Assembly: GCA_051293835.1 (NCBI GenBank)
Contig: JBPKMA010000003.1
Location: 248,001-312,000, forward strand
Direction: 5' to 3'
Length of the DNA stretch: 64,000 bases
Source: DATLZU01 sp051293835
GTDB lineage: Bacteria; Nitrospirota; Nitrospiria; Nitrospirales; Nitrospiraceae
Shown: positions 36,620 to 44,146 of the stretch, one piece after another
Position numbering within the stretch: position 1 is the first letter of the stretch
Layout: each line of letters begins with the position of its first letter
Made by a program: the position numbers and the translations under genes
Notes under the pieces: generated by a model
Databases searched by the model: none
What the model saw: the letters and a program-made list of their open reading frames with translations, nothing else
What the model was told of the DNA's origin: nothing

Positions 36620-37579
36620 TTATTTTTTCGTCACCGTGGCACTCTTCTTATGCGGCAGCTTGGCTGCTCCGCCTCTGGCTTTCAAGGCCTTGATCTCCGC
36701 TTCCCGTTCGATCAGTTGATGGCGAAGCGAATCGATTTCTTTTTTCATCGCCTTGATCTGCCCGTCCTGTACATCGATCGTTTCCTTGGCCCGGCGCAGC
36801 TCTTCCAGTTTGTTGGGGTCCTGGTGCGGTACGGTTGCTGAGGGTGCTGGTTGAGGCTCCGACATGCTGACGGGGACAGCCGCGGCGACAGGCATCGGTT
36901 CCGGTTGGGCCGGCGAGGTCTTGGCCGGAACGGCTGGAAGGAAAGCGGTTTTGGCCAGGAGCCGATGGTCGATCACCAGGGTGGTCAAATCGGCTTGCCC
37001 AATCGCCGCGGCGGTCTCGATGCGGGCCGCTCCTTCCGGAAGAAACCGGATCGCACCGATCCGGGCCTGTACATCCGGTGACTTCCACTTTTTCCCCAGG
37101 TAGTGCGTCAAGGTAAGATAGAGAGAGCCCTTCTGCACGTAGAGAGTACCGGACGTCGGCTCCGCTCCCGAGGGCGTTGGCTGGTTCACGTGAAAGACGA
37201 CGAGCTGTTCGGGTTTCGCATGCAGGAGGCCTTGAGCCAGAAGGGGAGCCAGGAACGCGATGTCTTCGTCGCTGAACACGCGGGCTGGCTTCATCATAAT
37301 CCCAGCCGATCCCTGCTGGGATGTGGAGGGGATCACTTCGATCGCCACGCCGCGAAGTGCGGCTGCGATGACGGCCGGGTCGATGACGGTGGGATGACCC
37401 GCTTCGAACGACCAATCCGAAGCTTCATCGAGATAGACGGCTCCCTGGGAACTTTGATGGATCTTCGAGCTGTGGCTGCCCAGCGAGGCGCAGCCGAGGG
37501 GAGCGAGGCCGATCAGGCCGAGGATGAGACCGAGCGCTAGCCAGGAGGAAAGCGGTGAAGAGCGGCTGCGGGCGTTCAT
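36620..37579 (-). CDS. Lipoprotein with C-terminal coiled coil, function unknown
   Basis: The N-terminal signal ends in a lipobox (LIGLAPLGCASLG, Cys at about residue 30). The middle domain (about 45-200) is soluble. A Pro/Ala-rich linker (PAQPEPMPVAAAVPV) leads to a coiled coil (LEELRRAKETIDVQDGQIKA, then KKEIDSLRHQLIEREAEIKA) and a basic tail. The layout suggests an envelope scaffold tethered by its lipid and bridging through the coiled coil. I do not recognise the family. Length is 319 residues. Confidence 0.78.
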   Translation of the reverse strand: MNARSRSSPLSSWLALGLILGLIGLAPLGCASLGSHSSKIHQSSQGAVYLDEASDWSFEAGHPTVIDPAVIAAALRGVAIEVIPSTSQQGSAGIMMKPARVFSDEDIAFLAPLLAQGLLHAKPEQLVVFHVNQPTPSGAEPTSGTLYVQKGSLYLTLTHYLGKKWKSPDVQARIGAIRFLPEGAARIETAAAIGQADLTTLVIDHRLLAKTAFLPAVPAKTSPAQPEPMPVAAAVPVSMSEPQPAPSATVPHQDPNKLEELRRAKETIDVQDGQIKAMKKEIDSLRHQLIEREAEIKALKARGGAAKLPHKKSATVTKK

Positions 37580-37633
37580 GGGCTGTCTCCTTTAAACGAG
37601 AAACTGTGGGGAAAGATGGGGTGCCGGACCCGA

Positions 37634-37717
37634 TTACCAGATTCCTAGCCCCATCAAAACCATTCCGATCGCCAGCCAACCAAAAACGCCGACCGCGATC
37701 ATGGTTTCCAGGCTCAT
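37634..37717 (-). CDS. 27-residue single-span membrane peptide
   Basis: A very short reading frame gives MSLETMIAVGVFGWLAIGMV followed by LMGLGIW, a single hydrophobic segment with a polar N-terminus. An AAAAGGAAAA ribosome-binding site sits about eight bases before the ATG on the minus strand. It is 54 bases upstream of the coiled-coil lipoprotein and reads in the same direction, so it could be cotranscribed with it. Small membrane peptides of this size often regulate a larger partner; that is inference. Confidence 0.5.
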   Translation of the reverse strand: MSLETMIAVGVFGWLAIGMVLMGLGIW

Positions 37718-38230
37718 GCCGTTTTCCTTTTGAGTGATGTGCTTATCGTTTCGTCGCTCCATGATGGCCATTTCCCCGCTGGTTCGAATTGGCGCCGAAG
37801 TGATTCGGCTGTGCGTGACGAGTGATTGCGCATCTCCTTAGCAAAGTTTATGCCTCTCAATCCGCTCTTCAGTCGATATCTTCGGGGCTTCAATTTAAGG
37901 GTCATGAGGTTTTGTAGGGAGGACAATTGTTCGCAAGATGTTACCTCAACGATTACTTGGGATACGATCAGTAACGCATTGAAAAGACAATTTGTTTTTT
38001 GTGCTGACCCATGCCTTTCGCTGCAACGGTGAACAGTGAAAAGAACAGGAAGGCTCCTTTTTTTCGTCCCAACTTTTTATCGAGCGAGAGGATGGGATTC
38101 AGAGGGCGACTGTGCAGATTAGAAAAACGCTGTGCATTATTGTCTGTTTTTTCCGTCAAGGAAACGACGGACCGGTGGCGGCCTGATCAAATCAGCCGGG
38201 AAAGACGGGAGAAGACAGGTTCAGACTGAT
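37718..38230. other. Unusually AT-rich intergenic stretch
   Basis: The roughly 500 bases between the small membrane peptide and miaB are clearly richer in A and T than the surrounding genes, with several T-runs (for example near 37987, 38053 and 38144). A 63-codon minus-strand frame starting at a TTG near 38159 is open but lacks support. I see no tRNA-like or riboswitch fold. Confidence 0.5.
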
Positions 38231-39592
38231 TTACTTCAGAATCCGCCCCTGTATGACCGGCTGGCCGAACAACGTGGTGGCGGAGGCATCCTGAATGAGG
38301 ATCGGCACCAGGTCTCCTGGCTTGGTCTCGAGGCCGTCTTTTTCCCAGACCACTGGGATATTCCCGTCTGTCCGTCCCATCCATTGACTGGGCGACCGTT
38401 TAGCGTCGCCTTCGACCAGGACCTCCATAGTCCGGCCGAGCAATTCTCGATTTTTCCGAAGCGAGATCTTTTTCTGGAGGTCGACCAGCCGCGCGACCCG
38501 GTCGGCCTTGACCGCGTCCGGCACATCATCACGGTATTTGCGGGCGGCGATCGTATTCTTACGTTCGGAATACTTGAAGATGAAGGCAGAATGATACCCG
38601 ACTGCTTCGACGGTGCGGTAGGTGTCCAGAAACTCGTCTTCCGTTTCCGAACAGAATCCGCAGATGATGTCCGTCGTCAAGGCGATCTCCGGATTGCGAC
38701 GTCTGATCTCCTCGACCAGCGCCAGGTATTCCCGTCGCGTGTAGGTGCGGTTCATCAAGTCCAGGATGCGGTCATTGCCGGATTGTAGGGGCAGATGGAT
38801 GTGCTTGCCGATCTTCGGATGTCCCGCCACCGCATCCAGCAAAGCTGGCGGAAAATCCTTCGGATGGGGCGACGTGAAGCGGACCCGCTCAATTCCGGGG
38901 AGGTCGGCCACGGTGGTGATCAGCCGCGCGAAGTCCCAGTCTCCGAACCGGTAGGAATTGACGTTTTGGCCGAGCAGCGTGATCTGCTTGAATCCCTGCG
39001 CAATCAACTGTTCGGCCTCTCGAATCACGCCCTGGGGATCACGCGACCGTTCGCGCCCTCTGGTATATGGCACCACGCAGAACGTGCAGAAGTTGTCACA
39101 TCCCCGCATGATCGCGATCCATGCGTTCACACCTTCGGCGCGTTCTGGCAGGATGTCTTCGTAGGTTTCGTATTCCGATAGGTCGACCGCGATTCCTTTC
39201 TGTAGGAATCCCTGCTCTTGCGATTCGATCGCCTGGTTGAGCAGGTTGGGGAGTTGCCGATAGGCGTCCGGCCCGACCAGCACGTCCACGATCGGCTCGG
39301 TTTCGGCCAGTTTCTTCTTCAAATTTTGCGCCATGCAACCAAGCACGCCGACGATGAGCGGACGCTGCTTCTTGATAGCTTTTAGCTCGGCGAGGTGCCC
39401 ATAGACCCGGTTGTGGGCGTTCTCCCGGACGGCACAGGTGTTCATCAATACGATGTCGGCCTGTTCCTTATTCTCGGTGAAGGTGAAGCCTTCTTTCCGT
39501 AGGATCGCTCGGATCAGTTCGCTGTCGTACTCGTTCATTTGACAGCCGAACGTTTCGATGTGCACGGTTTTGGCGGATGCCGGGTTTGTCAT
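38231..39592 (-). CDS. miaB: tRNA-2-methylthio-N6-dimethylallyladenosine synthase
   Basis: This radical SAM methylthiotransferase modifies i6A37 of tRNAs to ms2i6A. The N-terminal cluster cysteines are in TFGCQMNEYDSE, NTCAVRENAHN and GVLGCMAQN. The radical SAM CxxxCxxC is in GCDNFCTFCVVPYTRGRE. A C-terminal TRAM domain includes LGRTMEVLVEGD. I chose ATG 39592, which overlaps the stop of the upstream mtaB (ATGA) and places the first Cys near residue 17. Length is 453 residues. Confidence 0.95.
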   Translation of the reverse strand: MTNPASAKTVHIETFGCQMNEYDSELIRAILRKEGFTFTENKEQADIVLMNTCAVRENAHNRVYGHLAELKAIKKQRPLIVGVLGCMAQNLKKKLAETEPIVDVLVGPDAYRQLPNLLNQAIESQEQGFLQKGIAVDLSEYETYEDILPERAEGVNAWIAIMRGCDNFCTFCVVPYTRGRERSRDPQGVIREAEQLIAQGFKQITLLGQNVNSYRFGDWDFARLITTVADLPGIERVRFTSPHPKDFPPALLDAVAGHPKIGKHIHLPLQSGNDRILDLMNRTYTRREYLALVEEIRRRNPEIALTTDIICGFCSETEDEFLDTYRTVEAVGYHSAFIFKYSERKNTIAARKYRDDVPDAVKADRVARLVDLQKKISLRKNRELLGRTMEVLVEGDAKRSPSQWMGRTDGNIPVVWEKDGLETKPGDLVPILIQDASATTLFGQPVIQGRILK

Positions 39593-40953
39593 GAAGCGAC
39601 CACGTGGAGCTGCCGGAGCCGCGGCTGCGAAAGAGCTCCCATCGAGGGTTCGAGATGTCCGACCGCGAGGCCGTCCATTACGCCGGTGATGACCACGTTT
39701 CTGAGGCGGTTGGCGAGGTCGGCATCCGAGAAGACCCCGACTTTCGTAAAGTTCCTCGTCAAGCCGGTCCACAGTCCGTCGTCCTGTTTGGTTTCAAACA
39801 GCACCTCGACCGGCCGGCCGATCTGCCGCTGGTAAAAAGCCAAGCGTTTGGCTCGGGAAAGTTCTGAGAGGATCCGGGTTCGCGCCTTGATCGTTGCCGG
39901 GTTCACCGGATTGGCGAGGCGAGCCGCGGCTGTTCCGGGACGCTTGGAGAAGCTGAAGACATGAAAGTAGGAGAAGGGCAGCTCTTCCGCGACCCGCAGG
40001 GTGTTCGCGAATTCTTTCTCGCCTTCGCCAGGGAATCCGACCAGAAGGTCCGTGCCCAGCCCCACGTCGGGAACCAGCTTGACCGCTTTTTCGATCAAGC
40101 GCACATAGTCGAGGACCGTGTAGCGTCGGTTCATAGCTTTCAGGATGCTGTCGTCGCCGCTCTGAAGCGGAACGTGGAGATAGTGGCAGAGCTTGGAAGA
40201 TGAAGCCATATAGTCGAGCAACTCGTCCGGGATCGTCGTCGGCTCGATCGACGAAATACGGATCCGCTCGAGACCAGCGATACCTTCCAACCGGCGGATC
40301 AGGTCGATCAATCCGTGCCTGTCCTGCTTGTACCGTCCGATGTTCACCCCAGTGAGCACCACTTCACGGTGGCCTTTAGCGACCAGCTCTTTGGCTTCGC
40401 GAAGGGCGTCGTCGGCTTGGCGGCTCCGCTCCCGTCCCCGTGCAAACGGAATGAGACAGAAGCTGCACATGAAATTGCAGCCGTCTTGGATTTTCAGAGG
40501 CGCCCGAACCGTGCCGCACTCGCCGGTGCCGGGCAACAGGAAGTCCTCACGCCCGATGGTTTTCGTGTGGAACACCTGGGGGGCCGGTCGTTTTTTCAAT
40601 GCAGCCGGCGCCGGTAGGTAGTCTGGCAGAAGCATCTTGAATTGGGTCCCGACGATCAAGTCGATCCCCGGCAGGTTGCGCAACATCGACATGCCGGTTT
40701 GCGCGTAGCACCCGGTCACGACCACGAAGGCGTGGGGCGAATGGCGCAGGGTTCTCCGCACGGCATAGCGACAATCTTTTTCCGCATTTTCCGTGACGGA
40801 GCAGGTATTGAGCACGAGCAGGTCGGTCGGCTGGCCGAACTCCACCAATTCGTAGCCGTCGCGGCGTAACCGGTCGGCCAACAGCGCGGTCTCCGCCTGG
40901 TTGAGCCGGCAGCCGAGCGTGTGCAGGGTAGCGCGCGGTCGAGACATACTCAT
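39589..40953 (-). CDS. mtaB: tRNA N6-threonylcarbamoyladenosine-37 methylthiotransferase
   Basis: This methylthiotransferase converts t6A37 to ms2t6A in ANN-decoding tRNAs. The N-terminal motif HTLGCRLNQAETALL is the MtaB version of the first cluster cysteine. NTCSVTENAEKDCR and VTGCYAQTG follow. The radical SAM motif is in GCNFMCSFCLIPFARGRE. Starting at ATG 40953 gives 454 residues; ATG 40947 is nearly equivalent. The gene overlaps miaB by four bases, so two related tRNA methylthiotransferases are translationally coupled. Confidence 0.92.
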   Translation of the reverse strand: MSMSRPRATLHTLGCRLNQAETALLADRLRRDGYELVEFGQPTDLLVLNTCSVTENAEKDCRYAVRRTLRHSPHAFVVVTGCYAQTGMSMLRNLPGIDLIVGTQFKMLLPDYLPAPAALKKRPAPQVFHTKTIGREDFLLPGTGECGTVRAPLKIQDGCNFMCSFCLIPFARGRERSRQADDALREAKELVAKGHREVVLTGVNIGRYKQDRHGLIDLIRRLEGIAGLERIRISSIEPTTIPDELLDYMASSSKLCHYLHVPLQSGDDSILKAMNRRYTVLDYVRLIEKAVKLVPDVGLGTDLLVGFPGEGEKEFANTLRVAEELPFSYFHVFSFSKRPGTAAARLANPVNPATIKARTRILSELSRAKRLAFYQRQIGRPVEVLFETKQDDGLWTGLTRNFTKVGVFSDADLANRLRNVVITGVMDGLAVGHLEPSMGALSQPRLRQLHVVAS

Positions 40954-41105
40954 GGCGGCGTCATTATAGGGAAGCCGCAGTAATAGCGGCAAGCCATGAA
41001 GCTACGGCCGGCAGTTCAAGGGTTCCTGGTTGAACAGGCGGGAGGCTCGTGGTAGGATTTTTATATTTTTAGTCGCGCTCCTGGAACAACACGGGAGGAT
41101 GACCT

Positions 41106-41513
41106 ATGGTCACCTTGCGGCTTGCCTTCGTCGCCCTGCTTGTCCTCGCAGTGCTTCTGCCGGTTCAGGCTGGATGGACCTGTGAGACCCTGCCAGCTGA
41201 ACCGGATTTCAATACGCGAATCGATGAGCTGTATGATCACGAGTCCCGTCTGTTCCTCGTCCTGTACTCGTTACAAGGCAACGGCGTCGTCGATTACGTC
41301 ACCGGACGTGTGGTGGAAGAGTACGCACGCAGCAGCTATGGCAATCCGGTTTACTACACTGAGAGCTATCCTCTGTTTTATTGGTGGAACCACACGATGT
41401 GGAATGACCCTCAGCGCGACGGTGTGAACGGAAACGAACTCGTGTACCAAGAAAACGTCGATTTCGACATCACGCGCTACAAACCCTGTCTCTTCAACGG
41501 CCAGCCCTGCTGA
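41106..41513 (+). CDS. Small secreted protein of unknown function
   Basis: A clear signal peptide (LAFVALLVLAVLLPVQAGW) precedes a 110-residue mature part rich in aromatic residues (YYTESYPLFYWWNHTMWND). Three cysteines (TCETLPAE near the start, KPCLFNGQPC at the end) could form disulfides in the periplasm. A good ribosome-binding site (GGGAGG) lies before the ATG. I do not recognise the family. Confidence 0.75.
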   Translation: MVTLRLAFVALLVLAVLLPVQAGWTCETLPAEPDFNTRIDELYDHESRLFLVLYSLQGNGVVDYVTGRVVEEYARSSYGNPVYYTESYPLFYWWNHTMWNDPQRDGVNGNELVYQENVDFDITRYKPCLFNGQPC

Positions 41514-41695
41514 ACTGGGCGGGGACATACTTTGTCTGCCGGCTTGTCGGGAAGCGTCGGCTTCTTCGTCGAGTCGAGCTGGTTCCTCGGGTGCTCGAAG
41601 TCTCCCCCGGTTTGGCGAATCTGCTCTCACCGGGCGATAGATCGTGCTATGCTGCCTCCGAGTCACTGTTTTCCGGATTCCTGCGGCTGAAAAAA

Positions 41696-42976
41696 ATGTC
41701 TCAACGCCAGTGGGTCTTGCTCGCCAACCGTCGTGTCGCCTTCATGCTGCCGCTGGGGTTCGCTTCCGGCTTACCCTTGGCGCTCACCTCTGGAACGCTC
41801 CAGGCCTGGCTGACCGTCGCGGGAGTCGATTTGCGGACTGTTGGCATTTTCACCCTCGTCGGGCTGCCCTATACGGTGAAATTTCTTTGGGCGCCGCTGA
41901 TGGATCATTTCGTCCCGCCGTGGCTGGGCCGCCGGCGCGGCTGGATGATCGCCACGCAACTTGCCGTCGCGGCCGGGCTGGCCGCCATGGCGGCGACCGG
42001 GCCAGGCGATCGTCCCTGGACGCTCGGCATTCTGGCCCTCGCTGTAGCCTTTCTGTCAGCTTCCCTCGATATCGTCTTTGATGCCTATAGGACTGAGGTG
42101 CTCCGGCCGCAGGAGCGAGGCCTGGGCGCGGCGGTCTGGGTGAACGGATACAGGCTGGCGCTGGTCGTCGCCGGTGCGGTCGCGCTGGTCCTCGCGGATT
42201 CGATCGGCTGGCAGCGCACCTATTGGTTGATGGCCGGGCTGATGGCGGCTGGGGTGGCGGCGATCCTGCTCAGCCCGGAGCCGGCGGATCCGGGAACGCC
42301 GCCGCAAAGCCTTATGGAAGCGGTTTGGGGGCCGATCACCGAATTCTTTTCCCGTCCGGAGGCGGTCGGCTTCCTGCTGTTGATCGTTTTATATAAAGTG
42401 GGCGATGCGTTCGCGGCGACCCTCTCGACGGCGTTCCTGATCGGAGGGATCGGGTTCACGGTCACCGATGTCGGCCTGATGAGGGGCGTGGGGATCGCCG
42501 CAACGTTGCTCGGCGCGCTGGTCGGGGGCATGGCCATGGCGCGCATGGGGCTCTTCCGCGCTTTGCTAGCCTTCGGCGTGCTGCAGGCCGTGTCGAACCT
42601 TTCGTTCATGGCGCTGGCTTGGGCAGGGAAGAACTATCCCATGATGGTCGCCGCGGTCGTGTTCGAAAATTTTTCTGGCGGAATGGGAACTGCTGCCTTC
42701 GTGGCTTTCGTGATGTCTCTCTGTGACCGCCGTTATACTGCCACCCAGTTCGCCTTGCTCTCTTCCCTGGAAGCGCTTGGTCGCGTGTTGCTCGGTCGGC
42801 CGGCGGCGGAGTTGGTGGAAACCGTGGGCTGGGGGCAGTTTTTCTTCGTCACGTTTCTGGCCGCGCTGCCGGGGCTCGTGCTGCTGTGGAGATTGCGGGG
42901 CTCACTGGGCAATCACCGGCCGCCGGAATCCAAGCGGGCTGCGGGGCTTGCGCCGGCCTCTCCCGCGGTTGAATGA
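41696..42976 (+). CDS. Major facilitator superfamily transporter, AmpG-like
   Basis: About twelve membrane segments are predicted in 426 residues. The AmpG-like opening LGFASGLPLALTSGTLQAWL, the GLPYTVKFLWAPLMDHFVPP loop and the RRRGWMIATQ cytoplasmic motif are characteristic of the AmpG/Atm muropeptide-permease branch of the MFS. AmpG imports anhydro-muropeptides for cell-wall recycling. I chose ATG 41696; a longer frame from 41591 would add an unlikely leader. No beta-lactamase or ampD gene is nearby, so substrate specificity remains inferred. Confidence 0.87.
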   Translation: MSQRQWVLLANRRVAFMLPLGFASGLPLALTSGTLQAWLTVAGVDLRTVGIFTLVGLPYTVKFLWAPLMDHFVPPWLGRRRGWMIATQLAVAAGLAAMAATGPGDRPWTLGILALAVAFLSASLDIVFDAYRTEVLRPQERGLGAAVWVNGYRLALVVAGAVALVLADSIGWQRTYWLMAGLMAAGVAAILLSPEPADPGTPPQSLMEAVWGPITEFFSRPEAVGFLLLIVLYKVGDAFAATLSTAFLIGGIGFTVTDVGLMRGVGIAATLLGALVGGMAMARMGLFRALLAFGVLQAVSNLSFMALAWAGKNYPMMVAAVVFENFSGGMGTAAFVAFVMSLCDRRYTATQFALLSSLEALGRVLLGRPAAELVETVGWGQFFFVTFLAALPGLVLLWRLRGSLGNHRPPESKRAAGLAPASPAVE

Positions 42977-42979
42977 ACC

Positions 42980-43273
42980 TCACGCTTTCAATCGACGCTG
43001 CAGGAAGAGCACGTAGAGCATGAGCACTGGAAGCGGCGCGAACAGAAACGGAACGAACCACAGCCAGACGTTTTGTCCCCGTACCCGGGCCTGGTCAATC
43101 ATCCATACGAAGACCCAGATCACGAGTCCCGCGTAATTCATTGTGATCCAGCGTGTCGTGTGGATTTTAAGCCCGCTTGCGGCGTTGGGCGTGCCGTGGA
43201 ATAAAAAAACCCCCAGGAGAATGAGAAACGCGCCCAATAGGCCGGCGACGAGACGTTTGCTCCAGACATACAT
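42980..43273 (-). CDS. Small integral membrane protein, three predicted segments
   Basis: The 97-residue protein has three hydrophobic stretches (LVAGLLGAFLILLGVFLF, YAGLVIWVFVWMI, VWLWFVPFLFAPLPVLMLYV). A basic loop (QARVRGQN) lies between the second and third, and the tail ends in RRLKA. A ribosome-binding site (GAGGAGGA on the minus strand) lies before the ATG. It is convergent with the MFS gene. The function is unknown. Confidence 0.75.
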   Translation of the reverse strand: MYVWSKRLVAGLLGAFLILLGVFLFHGTPNAASGLKIHTTRWITMNYAGLVIWVFVWMIDQARVRGQNVWLWFVPFLFAPLPVLMLYVLFLQRRLKA

Positions 43274-43445
43274 GTTGTCCTCCTCATCTCTGTTGAATTG
43301 ACTCGCGATCCACTAACGGTTTGCGCGGCGGCGTGACGGCGGGCTAGGCTAATCACCGTATAGTCAATTGTCAATGGATGGAAGGGTGGTCCTCTGCGAA
43401 CGGCAGGGTTGTCCCAATTCCTTCGGCCGATGAGCCCGAAACCGG

Positions 43446-43874
43446 ATGAATAATCTCGCGCTGGCCCTTCTGACCCTCGTCTTGGCCGTCTGCGTCGTGT
43501 TGGCGGCCACGAATCCTACCACTGACGACTATCTCTTGTTCATTGAGGCGAAACTTTCCCAGGCTCTCGAACGCATGGATCGGGCCGGGCCGAGCGGAGA
43601 ACAGCATCTCATCCGCTCTGTCTTCAGGAGACAGGGGAAACGACTGCTCGAGGGTGTTGTCCGTCCGCACACCGTCAGGCGAAATTGGGGGCTGCTGAGC
43701 CTGTTCGAAACGCGGGTGTGGGACGTTCGGATCGTGGTGCTAGGTATTGGAGGCTGGTTCGTCCCGATCAAAGGCGTTGAAGAAGCCACGTTGAAATTCG
43801 GCCGTGCCGTGTTCGGAGCCCCGATTTTCTCGTGTGCATCTCCAAACGATCGGTCGGAGCTTCCTCTGCTTTGA
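43446..43874 (+). CDS. DUF4359-like exported protein
   Basis: An N-terminal hydrophobic segment (LALALLTLVLAVCVVLAATN) leads into the ATNPTTDDYLLFIEAKL motif, and later LLSLFETRVWDVRIVVLGIG with GWFVPI. This N-terminal TNPxxxxY pattern followed by a small beta domain resembles DUF4359 proteins, which are membrane-anchored and of unknown function. Length is 142 residues. It lies directly upstream of the nrdJ promoter region on the same strand. Confidence 0.65.
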   Translation: MNNLALALLTLVLAVCVVLAATNPTTDDYLLFIEAKLSQALERMDRAGPSGEQHLIRSVFRRQGKRLLEGVVRPHTVRRNWGLLSLFETRVWDVRIVVLGIGGWFVPIKGVEEATLKFGRAVFGAPIFSCASPNDRSELPLL

Positions 43875-43968
43875 TCTCCCCGTTTGTGGATAACCTCCCC
43901 ACCAAGCCGTGTTTTCCCCTGCACTGGTCGGTCGATTCCGTTATCCCCAGGTTCTTCTGTCCAATCCA

Positions 43969-44010
43969 CAATATCCTGCGTTGACAAAATAGACGACTCG
44001 CTATATATAG
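43969..44010 (+). promoter_or_regulatory. Paired NrdR boxes overlapping the predicted nrdJ promoter
   Basis: A perfect core NrdR box CTATATATAG lies at 44001-44010 and a weaker one CAATATCCTG at 43969-43978, exactly 32 bases apart, about three helical turns as in known NrdR operators (consensus acaCwAtATaTwGtgt). A canonical -35 TTGACA (43981-43986) and a TATATA -10 (44004-44009), 17 bases apart, place the second box on the -10 element. NrdR is the universal ATP-cone repressor of bacterial ribonucleotide reductase genes. This predicts dATP/ATP-responsive repression of nrdJ. Confidence 0.7.
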
Positions 44011-44146
44011 CATCCCCTGTCGAGCACGCTGCTGCCGCACATCATTCTGGCTGGCTTTTGCGATTGAACAGCAGATCTATCGGGTTGAATCCCCAGAAGC
44101 AAAAGTTCCGGGTCAGGGCTTCTAGTTCATTCCGGGGGGGGACATC

